NCBI GenBank assembly: GCA_020848315.1
Contig: JADLAH010000025.1
Coordinates: forward strand, 1 to 10,557
Origin: Chitinophagales bacterium
GTDB taxonomy: Bacteria > Bacteroidota > Bacteroidia > Chitinophagales > JADIYW01
Reading direction: 5' to 3'
Length of the DNA stretch: 10,557 bases
The notes beneath the pieces are model-generated. The model had not been told where the DNA came from. It did no database searches and worked only from the letters and a program-made list of their open reading frames with translations. Numbering within the stretch: the stretch's first letter is position 1; each line of letters begins with the position of its first letter. The position numbers and the translations under genes were made by a program. Shown here piece by piece: positions 1-6,003 of the stretch.

Positions 1-243
1 AAATTAGAGTTGACGAATGAGGTGAAGGAACTGGATAGAATTAATCAAAACCCAAAGAAGTATAAGGTGAGCTCTGTGTATGATTTTAATGAGTACAGAG
101 AGTATGCAGGAGATTTTTTATATTTTCTCAACACAGGAGGTAAACCAGCTGTAAAAGTTTTGGTTTTTTTTCTTCCAGTCATTAAAAATTTAGTTGATAA
201 AGGACAATTAAAAGAAAGTGTACTAGAGTTGATTAATGAATAA
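1..243 (+). CDS. 3' end of an unrecognised AT-rich gene (partial)
   Basis: An open frame runs from the first base to a TAA at 241-243. A TTG at position 10 could be a start, but the frame is open upstream (Lys-Leu-Glu) and there is no ribosome binding site or promoter-like box in the nine bases before it, so I read this as the C-terminal end of a longer protein cut by the window edge. About 80 residues are visible. They are charged and Tyr/Asn/Lys-rich, with one hydrophobic stretch (AVKVLVFFLPVIKNLV) too short and too close to the end to call a membrane span with confidence. GC is about 31% by hand count against roughly 50% in the next gene, which suggests a different origin or an accessory region lying to the left. 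I do not recognise a family. It converges on the next gene with only eight bases between the two stop codons and no terminator. Confidence 0.55.
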   Translation, partial: KLELTNEVKELDRINQNPKKYKVSSVYDFNEYREYAGDFLYFLNTGGKPAVKVLVFFLPVIKNLVDKGQLKESVLELINE

Positions 244-251
244 TTTATTTG

Positions 252-662
252 CTATTTAGTGTCGTCATCCACCCTGATGTCCGGCACATCCTTTACTTCG
301 TAAAACTTCAGCGCCTTCAATTTTCCGGCATCCGATTGGTGCACGCGCACAAAGAAACGCCGTCCGTTCGGACAGTGGCAGGCCTCACAGGAAATCAGTC
401 CCTCTTCGTATTCTGAAGTCATTTGCAGAATGTTTATTTCCCGGTCTTCCAGGTTGCCCTTCACCGCGCCGGCAATCTGCGCTTCCGTAGGCTTCGCAAA
501 CCAGTTGAATTGCCACGGATTATCACATTTCGTTTCATCGTAACGCATCCACACTTCTTCCGCAGCCGTTTTTTTAGTGCAGTTTTTTTTCTTTTTGCAG
601 CATTTTCCGAAAGAGAGGAATACGGTGCAGCATAAAATGACGGACAGAATTATTTTTTTCAT
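252..662 (-). CDS. Small Cys- and Lys-rich exported protein of unknown function
   Basis: A 136-residue protein starting at the ATG at 662. An in-frame ATG at 689 would add nine residues (MLLYTTPFA) before the Met-Lys-Lys, but the inner start gives a textbook signal peptide: MKK followed by a hydrophobic core (residues 4-18). Immediately after the core is a basic cysteine cluster (Cys21, Cys22, four Lys, Cys28). Lys precedes Cys21, so this is not a canonical lipobox and I would not call it a lipoprotein outright. The C-terminal half carries Cys92-x2-Cys95-x-Cys97 followed by PNGRRFF, which could bind metal or form disulfides; Cys46 is a further cysteine. It starts 28 bases after the stop of the LD-carboxypeptidase on the same strand, so the two are probably co-transcribed. 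I recognise no named family. The reading frame crosses a run of eight T at 583-594, where a sequencing slip could alter the N-terminus. Confidence 0.75.
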   Translation of the reverse strand: MKKIILSVILCCTVFLSFGKCCKKKKNCTKKTAAEEVWMRYDETKCDNPWQFNWFAKPTEAQIAGAVKGNLEDREINILQMTSEYEEGLISCEACHCPNGRRFFVRVHQSDAGKLKALKFYEVKDVPDIRVDDDTK

Positions 663-690
663 AGCGAAGGGTGTTGTGTAAAGAAGCAAT

Positions 691-1584
691 TTATTGTCTG
701 AACGTCACTGTATCACCTACCTGCACCAATGCGCTGCGACCCATGAAAATACTGCGGTTGTCAGGAAAATGGCCGGCAGGAAATCCGAAGCAAACCGGAT
801 AATCATAGGCATCTGCATGTTCCCGGATGATTTCTTCCGCGGTCTTGCCAAACGGAATGGTATTGTCTTTCATATCTGACATGCCGCCCACGATGATGCC
901 CGCCAGGGTGTTCAGCTTGTGCGACCGTTTCATCGCCATCATCATGCGATCGACGTGGTAGAGATATTCGTCCAGGTCTTCCAGAAACAGGATTTTTTTG
1001 TTGGTATCAAGGATGGTTTTCGTGCCGAGATTGCTGTAGAGAATGGATAAGTTGCCACCCACCACTTCGCCGCGCATCGTGCCCTTTTTGTTGAGCGGAT
1101 GCGCCGGAAAACGGTATTCCAGCGACTGACCGGTGAGTGCGTCGCGCAGGCTGGACAGTGCCTCCGCGCTGTTGGTCGGCATATTAATCGGCATCGTGCA
1201 ATGCAGTGTTTCCACGCCGATATTGCAGTTCAGCAGCTCGTGCAAATGGGTGATGTCGGAATAGCCCGCAATCCACTTCGGATGATTCATGAACGTGCTG
1301 AAATCGAGGTCATCCATGATGCGCACCGTACCATAGCCGCCGCGTGCCGCCAGAATGGCCTTAATGTCTTTGTTGTTCAGCATGCTTTGGAAGTCCGCCC
1401 TGCGGGCAGCATCGCTGCCGCTGTACTGATGTTCTTCCTTGCCCACCGTGTCGCCCACTACTACGCGAAATCCCCAGTTCTCGAGGATGTCGATCGCCGG
1501 TTGTATGTCCTCGTAGCTGATTTTTCTGGCCGGACAGGTAATCCCGATGGTGTCGCCGGGCTGCAAAAAGGGTGGTCGTATCAT
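691..1584 (-). CDS. LD-carboxypeptidase, peptidase family S66 (LdcA/MccF type)
   Basis: A 297-residue protein, close to the usual length of about 300 for this family. S66 enzymes are serine peptidases with a Ser-Glu-His triad that remove the terminal D-alanine from muropeptide tetrapeptides during cell-wall recycling; the related MccF branch cleaves microcin C-type peptide nucleotides. Visible hallmarks are the N-terminal PPFLQPGDTIGI strand, the ARGGYG motif (residues 80-85), the nucleophile motif GYSDIT with Ser109, the FLEDLDE motif with Glu202, and the GFPAGH motif with His272. All three catalytic residues are present in the expected order and spacing. I chose the ATG at 1584 because homology begins there. 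The frame stays open to 1662, but that extension would run through the promoter region and into the mirror of metG's leader. There is no signal peptide, so a cytoplasmic recycling role is most likely. The exact substrate (LdcA or MccF-like) cannot be told from sequence alone. It probably heads a two-gene operon. Confidence 0.93.
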   Translation of the reverse strand: MIRPPFLQPGDTIGITCPARKISYEDIQPAIDILENWGFRVVVGDTVGKEEHQYSGSDAARRADFQSMLNNKDIKAILAARGGYGTVRIMDDLDFSTFMNHPKWIAGYSDITHLHELLNCNIGVETLHCTMPINMPTNSAEALSSLRDALTGQSLEYRFPAHPLNKKGTMRGEVVGGNLSILYSNLGTKTILDTNKKILFLEDLDEYLYHVDRMMMAMKRSHKLNTLAGIIVGGMSDMKDNTIPFGKTAEEIIREHADAYDYPVCFGFPAGHFPDNRSIFMGRSALVQVGDTVTFRQ

Positions 1585-1588
1585 GCCG

Positions 1589-1619
1589 TAAATGTAAAAA
1601 GGAAACGGGATATAGCAAA
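1589..1619 (-). promoter_or_regulatory. Bacteroidota-type promoter of the LD-carboxypeptidase gene
   Basis: Read on the minus strand: TTTG (1619-1616), a 19-base spacer, then TACATTTA (1596-1589). The Bacteroidota housekeeping consensus is TTTG, about 19-21 bases, TAnnTTTG, so only the last base of the second box differs. The box ends four bases before the ATG at 1584, which would place the transcript start at or very near the start codon. No alternative box lies farther upstream in the 89-base divergent gap. Confidence 0.5.
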
Positions 1620-1638
1620 AAACTTCATTCATTCTTAT

Positions 1639-1669
1639 TTTTCCCTTTGTTTGATAAGTCATACCTTTG
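1639..1669 (+). promoter_or_regulatory. Bacteroidota-type promoter of metG
   Basis: A perfect TAnnTTTG box (TACCTTTG, 1662-1669) lies four bases before the metG ATG. Nineteen bases upstream of it is TTTT (1639-1642), matching three of four bases of the TTTG box. A perfect TTTG at 1646-1649 is only 12 bases from the second box and is too close to serve. The position implies a leaderless or near-leaderless metG message. Confidence 0.5.
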
Positions 1670-1673
1670 CAGT

Positions 1674-3815
1674 ATGTCCACTCCGAAAAGATATATGATT
1701 ACCGCCGCTTTGCCTTATGCAAACGGTCCTTTGCACATCGGCCATCTGGCAGGTGCCTATATTGCCGCAGATATCTATGCCAGGTATCTCCGACTGCAGG
1801 GCAAAGATGTCGTTTTTGTTTGCGGCAGCGATGAACACGGCGCGGCCATCACCATCAAGGCCAAAAAGGAAAATACGACACCCAAAGAGATTGTCGATAA
1901 ATACCATGCCATCATCCGCAAGAGCTTTGAGGATTTCGGCATCGCATTCGATATTTACCACCGGACATCGGAGCAGGTGCATTACGAAACATCTCAGGAG
2001 TTTTTCCGTATACTGAATGAAAAAGGTGCTTTTGAAATTATTGAAAGCGAACAATACTATGACCAGACAGCTCAGCAGTTTCTGGCCGACCGGTATATTA
2101 CCGGCACTTGCCCGAAATGCGCGAATGAAAATGCCTACGGCGACCAATGCGAGAAATGCGGTTCTTCCTTGAATCCGATGGATCTGATTCATCCGAAATC
2201 TACTATCTCGGGAGATACGCCGGTATTGAAAAAAACCAAACACTGGTTTTTAAAACTGGATGCACAGCAGGAAGAAATTGCAGCCTGGCTGGAAACAAAA
2301 AAAGACACTTGGAAAAGTCATGTGTACGGACAGTGCAAAAGCTGGATCAACGACGGACTGCGTCCGCGCGCGATGACACGCGACCTGGATTGGGGCATTC
2401 CGGTGCCGCCGGAAATCGAGGGCAGCGAAGGCAAGGTATTGTATGTCTGGCTCGACGCGCCAATTGGCTACATCTCTGCGACCAAACAGCTGTTCCGGGA
2501 AATTGAAAACAATACGACAGAATTTTCTTATCCGCAAAACTTCGGCCCTTCTTTGCAAAACAGAAAAGCGGAAGACTGGAAAGCCTACTGGCAGGAGGAG
2601 GAAACGGAACTGGTACATTTTATTGGTAAAGACAATATTGTATTCCACTGCATCACTTTCCCGGCAATTCTGAATGCGACCGGACAATACATTCGACCGG
2701 ATCAGGTGCCCGCCAATGAATTCATGAATCTGGAAGGCGATAAGATTTCTACGTCGAGAAACTGGGCGGTGTGGCTCCACGAATATTTGCAGGACTTCCC
2801 GGGCAGAGAAGATGAATTGCGCTATACGCTGATTGCCAATATGCCGGAAAACAAAGATTCGGAATTCACCTGGCAGGATTTTCAGGATAGGGTGAATAAT
2901 GAATTAGTAGCAGCGTATGGTAATTTTGTCAATCGTGTAGTGACATTGATTCATAAATATTATGACGGTAGATTGGATGAGCATTTCAGAAAAACACAAC
3001 GGGAGAATGATTCCATTATTGGCAAATCCATATTAGAAACGGAAGCTGCTATTGCACAGAATCTGGAGCAGTTTAAATTTAAGGAAGCACTGAGTGAACT
3101 GATGAGTTTTGCGCGTGCAGGTAACAAGTTTCTGGCAGATACGGAACCGTGGAAACTCGTAAAAACAGATCCGGATAAGACGAAGGATATTCTAGCGGTG
3201 TCGTTGGATTGGGTGTATGCACTGGCGATAATGTCAAAATCTTTATTGCCAAAAACAGCAGAAAAAATTCTGGATATGCTGAATGCAGATGTGCAGGACA
3301 ATAATCCATTTAATTATCAGTTGAAAGAAGAGAAACTGAAATCCGCGCAAATCCTTTTCCCGAAAATAGAAGATGAACAGATTGCTTTTCAGCTAGAGAA
3401 GCTGAATAAAAGTAAACAAGATAAAAATGAGATTCTGAAACAAGTTCAGAATGACGACATCGTTGAAAAATCTGAAATCTCAAATCTCAAATCTGAAATC
3501 ACTTATGATGATTTCTCCAAAATGGATATCCGGACAGGAAAAATCCTGGAAGCGGAGAAAGTGCCGAAAGCGGATAAATTACTGAAACTGCTGGTAGATA
3601 TCGGCATGGAGCAGCGGACTATTGTTTCGGGCATCGCCGAGCATTTCACACCGGAAGAAGTAATCGGGAAGGAAGTGAGCGTGCTGGTCAATTTGGCACC
3701 AAGAAAATTGCGCGGCATCGAAAGCAATGGCATGATACTGATGGCGGAGGATGAAAACGGTAAATTACATTTTGTGAATGCCGTTGGTGTGGCACCCGGA
3801 AATATGATTAAATAA
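1674..3815 (+). CDS. metG: Methionyl-tRNA synthetase with fused C-terminal tRNA-binding domain
   Basis: A 713-residue class I synthetase that charges tRNA-Met in the cytoplasm. The ATG at 1674 begins MSTPKRYMITAALPYANG, where family homology starts; the frame is open upstream to 1572, but that part overlaps the divergent gene and promoter. Visible elements in order: the HIGH motif (residues 21-24); a zinc knuckle with Cys146, Cys149, Cys159 and Cys162; the KMSKS loop as KISTS (357-361), a known variant; the anticodon-binding helical domain including YGNFVNRV; a polar linker (about 575-609); and an EMAP-II/Trbp-like OB-fold domain (610-713) with DIRTGKI, the IVSGIAEHF stretch and the LAPRKLRGIESNGMIL stretch. 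That last domain usually dimerises the enzyme and helps bind tRNA. The linker is unusual: it is encoded by a palindrome and a heptamer tandem array (separate entries). Transcription is probably monocistronic; the next gene is convergent. Confidence 0.98.
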   Translation: MSTPKRYMITAALPYANGPLHIGHLAGAYIAADIYARYLRLQGKDVVFVCGSDEHGAAITIKAKKENTTPKEIVDKYHAIIRKSFEDFGIAFDIYHRTSEQVHYETSQEFFRILNEKGAFEIIESEQYYDQTAQQFLADRYITGTCPKCANENAYGDQCEKCGSSLNPMDLIHPKSTISGDTPVLKKTKHWFLKLDAQQEEIAAWLETKKDTWKSHVYGQCKSWINDGLRPRAMTRDLDWGIPVPPEIEGSEGKVLYVWLDAPIGYISATKQLFREIENNTTEFSYPQNFGPSLQNRKAEDWKAYWQEEETELVHFIGKDNIVFHCITFPAILNATGQYIRPDQVPANEFMNLEGDKISTSRNWAVWLHEYLQDFPGREDELRYTLIANMPENKDSEFTWQDFQDRVNNELVAAYGNFVNRVVTLIHKYYDGRLDEHFRKTQRENDSIIGKSILETEAAIAQNLEQFKFKEALSELMSFARAGNKFLADTEPWKLVKTDPDKTKDILAVSLDWVYALAIMSKSLLPKTAEKILDMLNADVQDNNPFNYQLKEEKLKSAQILFPKIEDEQIAFQLEKLNKSKQDKNEILKQVQNDDIVEKSEISNLKSEITYDDFSKMDIRTGKILEAEKVPKADKLLKLLVDIGMEQRTIVSGIAEHFTPEEVIGKEVSVLVNLAPRKLRGIESNGMILMAEDENGKLHFVNAVGVAPGNMIK
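3432..3452. repeat. Perfect palindromic element inside the metG linker
   Basis: Arms ATTCTGAA (3432-3439) and TTCAGAAT (3445-3452) are exact reverse complements around a five-base spacer ACAAG. The element is read in frame and encodes residues 587-593, ILKQVQN, followed by Asp-Asp. From memory, sequences of the form CTGAA-ACAAG-TTCAG followed by ATGAC occur as dispersed palindromic repeats in Bacteroidota and other genomes. I could not verify this, and there is only one clear copy in this window. Confidence 0.7.
3468..3500. repeat. Heptamer tandem repeat AAATCTS in the metG linker
   Basis: Four full units and five bases of a fifth lie head to tail: AAATCTG, AAATCTC, AAATCTC, AAATCTG, AAATC. 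They encode KSEISNLKSEI (residues 599-609), ending exactly at the first residue of the C-terminal tRNA-binding domain. The period of seven is not a multiple of three, so gain or loss of one unit would shift the frame and separate the C-terminal domain from the catalytic core. Confidence 0.8.
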
Positions 3816-3864
3816 TGTTCTCATGTAAGAGATGGTTTTGTGAGCCATTATTATTCACTACTAC

Positions 3865-3892
3865 ATTATTTCATTACTTCATTACTTCATTA
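3865..3892. repeat. Octamer tandem repeat between convergent genes
   Basis: The 110-base gap between the convergent metG and membrane-protein genes (3816-3925) contains 3.5 units of ATTACTTC (the first reads ATTATTTC). Just after metG there is a weak TCTC/GAGA hairpin (3819-3832), and an AT-only hairpin AATTAT/ATAATT (3915-3933) overlaps the stop codon of the minus-strand gene. Neither has a good GC stem with a T tract, so I see no convincing terminator for either gene. Confidence 0.6.
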
Positions 3893-3925
3893 AAATACTC
3901 CTTCTTCCCTCAGGAATTATTGATT

Positions 3926-5461
3926 TTATAATTGTATAGCTGAGGTTTCCTTTGCCCCGTGCTGTTCCAGTACTTTGGAAATGGTCTTCAGGTTATTGCC
4001 GTATCGCCAAACGAGCAGGTAGTAGAATTTGTTTTTGTCCGTAGGCTGCTTATGTTCGTATTTGTAGAAGAATTTATCCAGTGAATTTTCCGGTTCAATA
4101 TCTTCCTCATATTGTCTGGTGCTGAGCGGCACCTGATACACGTCGTATTTGTCTTTCAGCGCGGCAATATCGGATTTATTGTCCGTAAAAATGATATCGG
4201 CAGCAGATGCGGATAATTCCTGAGTCGTCATCAGTTTGCCGTCTTTCGTATGTCTGCCGCTGGCAAAGGTGGCAGTCCATTCGGTCATCCAGGTAATGAA
4301 ATTATCGTGATATAATAGCACTTTGCCGTTGTGAATCTGTGCCAGGTCATTGGCGATATAATAAGAATTGTTGTTATAGGATTGCAGCGTCTGTTCAAAG
4401 TAGGAGAAGGAAATCTTGATACCAAAGAACAGTACAAATACCGCTGTTGCCAATCCCTGCGTAATGGAACGAAAATCGCGGATGAACAGCATTGGCAGGA
4501 TAATTAACCCAAGATATAACAGGTATTGATTTTTAAATCCAAGATTGTCATCCTGCGAAAAAGTGCAGTTGTACAGGAAAGGTACTGCCAGCAAACTGAA
4601 GGCCAGTGCATAATACCGGATGGACAGATGTTTGTATTCTTTCAGAAAATAAAAGGCTACGCCAATCGCCAGCGGCAGTGTATAATACCGAAGGTAGTGC
4701 ACATTGAAATAAAATCCCTGATGGTTGAAAATGCCATATCGCTTGTCCGTCTCCAGCGAATGATGCAACCAGTTGTACGGCAGTATCTTTCCGAAATATA
4801 AATAACGATAAGTGAAATATACGGCGACCGGAATGATGAAAAAGAGAATCGTACGGCGTATTCTGCGAAAAATAAATTTCTTTCTGTCACGCTCTTTCAG
4901 CTCGCGGATATCCCAGTAGCTCGCGATGATGAGTGGCAGCAGCATGAAGATATTATCCGGCCTTGCGATGATGTTAAAAACACCCCAGATTAATATCCAC
5001 GTATATCTTTGTTTCCAGAATGAGCGGATGACCAGCAGCCATAGCATTCCCTGGAACAGAATTTCGTCGCCCAGCACACCCGACCAGATTTGTGTACTCA
5101 TAAATAACAGGCCCACCAGCAGCAAATGAATACTCCAGAAACGGGAGTCGATGATGCGATGCAGCAGATATGCTGAAATGAAAACACTGATGGCGCTGAT
5201 GGTGAGCGCCGCCTTGACCGTCGAGAATTGCAGGAAATGTATGAAAACCCAAAGTATCGTCACATACAGAAAGTTATTGCTGTCGTCGAAACGTGTGAAA
5301 CTGTTTTTGTCGAAACACCAGATCTTCAGTGCTTCGAGGTTTTCGGCATACATGAAGTGCGTCACAGAGGTTTCTGCCGGATGTGTGTACATCGGTAGCA
5401 ACTTGAAGAAAAACCATAGCAACGGAATACAAATCAATAAGGTGAACTGGTATTTTTTCAT
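3926..5461 (-). CDS. Polytopic membrane protein, GT-C glycosyltransferase-like
   Basis: A 511-residue protein with about 11-12 predicted membrane spans in its first 350 residues (first span about 5-23, last about 335-350) and a soluble C-terminal domain (about 360-511). Features resembling the AftB-like and related GT-C sugar transferases are SGVLGDEILF (127-136, a variant of the SGLEtaLf motif), ARPDN (166-170, as in tRPDg), and YFGKILPYNW (222-231, as in YyGdllPnT) followed by a gap and RYGIFN. These enzymes use lipid-linked sugar donors on the outer face of the inner membrane. The Asp59-Asp60 pair in the first large loop could be the catalytic acidic site expected there, but that is inference. 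The assignment rests on fold-level likeness, so the sugar and acceptor are unknown; many relatives are annotated only as hypothetical. It stands alone, converging on metG and diverging from the acyl-CoA-binding gene. The start is the ATG at 5461, directly before the first span. Confidence 0.6.
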   Translation of the reverse strand: MKKYQFTLLICIPLLWFFFKLLPMYTHPAETSVTHFMYAENLEALKIWCFDKNSFTRFDDSNNFLYVTILWVFIHFLQFSTVKAALTISAISVFISAYLLHRIIDSRFWSIHLLLVGLLFMSTQIWSGVLGDEILFQGMLWLLVIRSFWKQRYTWILIWGVFNIIARPDNIFMLLPLIIASYWDIRELKERDRKKFIFRRIRRTILFFIIPVAVYFTYRYLYFGKILPYNWLHHSLETDKRYGIFNHQGFYFNVHYLRYYTLPLAIGVAFYFLKEYKHLSIRYYALAFSLLAVPFLYNCTFSQDDNLGFKNQYLLYLGLIILPMLFIRDFRSITQGLATAVFVLFFGIKISFSYFEQTLQSYNNNSYYIANDLAQIHNGKVLLYHDNFITWMTEWTATFASGRHTKDGKLMTTQELSASAADIIFTDNKSDIAALKDKYDVYQVPLSTRQYEEDIEPENSLDKFFYKYEHKQPTDKNKFYYLLVWRYGNNLKTISKVLEQHGAKETSAIQL

Positions 5462-5579
5462 GTTATGGTATTTATAATGCAGGCAAACTGCCTTTTTCTA
5501 AGTGGATACTGCATTTATTTGACTGGCCGAAGATAATAAATCACAGATATTTCCTAAATTTAGCAATAAAATTTCAATC
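5462..5579. other. Divergent intergenic region with a short inverted repeat
   Basis: 118 bases between divergent start codons. AGGCA (5481-5485) and TGCCT (5489-5493) form a five-base-pair inverted repeat with a three-base loop, followed on the plus strand by four further T. It resembles a tiny terminator, but no plus-strand gene lies upstream, so an operator or chance is more likely. A TAnnTTTG-like box (TAAATTTA, 5555-5562) lies 17 bases before the acyl-CoA-binding gene, with no matching TTTG box at the right distance. No convincing promoter is visible for the minus-strand gene. Confidence 0.3.
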
Positions 5580-5843
5580 ATGAGTTTAGAGCAGCAATTT
5601 GAACAGGCACAATTAGACGTTAAAACCCTCACCAAGCGTCCCAGCGATGCACAATTACTCGATTTATACGCTTTCTTCAAGCAGGCAACAGAAGGTGATA
5701 ACAATACTTCCAAACCGGGAATGTTCGACCTTAAAGGTCAGTTCAAATGGAAAACCTGGGCAGATAAGAAGGGCATGACTTCCGTAGAAGCTATGCAGAA
5801 ATACGTAGATCTGGTACAGGAATTATTACAAACAAATAAATAA
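5580..5843 (+). CDS. Acyl-CoA-binding protein (ACBP family)
   Basis: An 87-residue protein, the typical size of a free-standing ACBP: a four-helix cytosolic bundle that binds medium- and long-chain acyl-CoA thioesters and buffers the pool. It follows the family pattern closely: F-x-x-A near the start, PSDAQLLDLYAFFKQAT (residues 21-37), GD (39-40), KPGMFDLKGQFKWKTW (45-60) and a final helix with Tyr75. The ligand-contacting positions correspond to Tyr30, Lys34, Lys56 and Tyr75. The second tyrosine of the usual LYxxYKQAT motif is Phe33 here, a mild change. The ATG at 5580 is the only start that gives the full first helix. ACBPs are mainly known from eukaryotes but occur in scattered bacteria. 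It precedes the sdh operon by 160 bases with a hairpin between, so co-transcription is possible but not shown. Confidence 0.95.
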   Translation: MSLEQQFEQAQLDVKTLTKRPSDAQLLDLYAFFKQATEGDNNTSKPGMFDLKGQFKWKTWADKKGMTSVEAMQKYVDLVQELLQTNK

Positions 5844-5850
5844 TTATCAT

Positions 5851-5924
5851 ACAGCAATAATTATATGGATTTACTGTAAATAATGCCGGAGGTGCTATTT
5901 AGATTTATTCCAAATTATTGCTGT
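5851..5924. repeat. Nested inverted repeat (long hairpin) upstream of sdhC
   Basis: ACAGCAATAATT (5851-5862) and AATTATTGCTGT (5913-5924) are exact 12-base reverse complements. Inside them TGGA (5866-5869) pairs with TCCA (5909-5912), with a three-base bulge on the left arm, and TAAATA (5877-5882) pairs with TATTTA (5896-5901) around a small GC-containing apex. Together they predict a 74-base three-tier hairpin. No T tract follows on either strand, so it is a poor intrinsic terminator. It may be a structured leader, a processing site, or a small palindromic repeat element. Confidence 0.6.
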
Positions 5925-5969
5925 GCAAAAAATTAACCTTGCGCAAAACATATTTCTATTCGGAACTGT

Positions 5970-5977
5970 TATTTTTG
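5970..5977 (+). promoter_or_regulatory. sdhC: Probable -7 box of the sdhCAB operon
   Basis: TATTTTTG matches TAnnTTTG in full and lies 26 bases before the sdhC ATG, giving a leader of roughly 20 bases. No TTTG box is found 19-21 bases upstream, so recognition may depend on an activator. A perfect eight-base palindrome, TTGCGCAA (5939-5946), sits upstream of the box and could be a regulator site; this is inference. Confidence 0.4.
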
Positions 5978-6003
5978 CGACGGTTTTTTGAAATCAAATC
6001 ATT

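Noticed and set aside
1585..1662. A longer N-terminus for the LD-carboxypeptidase from an upstream ATG at 1662.
   Set aside because: The added residues match nothing in the family and would cover the predicted promoter; the ATG at 1584 fits the family start.
1099..1698. A 199-codon open frame on the plus strand opposite the LD-carboxypeptidase gene.
   Set aside because: It is a shadow of a well-supported gene with all catalytic residues; the translation looks like no family and has no start context.
1659..2243. A 194-codon open frame on the minus strand opposite the metG catalytic domain.
   Set aside because: It is antisense to conserved synthetase motifs, with no recognisable protein features.
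4526..4560. A stretch in the membrane-protein gene reading GTCATCCTGCG, reminiscent of the reverse of the palindromic element in metG.
   Set aside because: The likeness is limited to about ten bases, there is no matching inverted arm, and the sequence fits the protein's normal coding (SQDDN); chance is the simpler reading.
5481..5497. A small hairpin followed by T residues that looks like a plus-strand terminator.
   Set aside because: The stem is only five base pairs and no plus-strand gene ends upstream of it.
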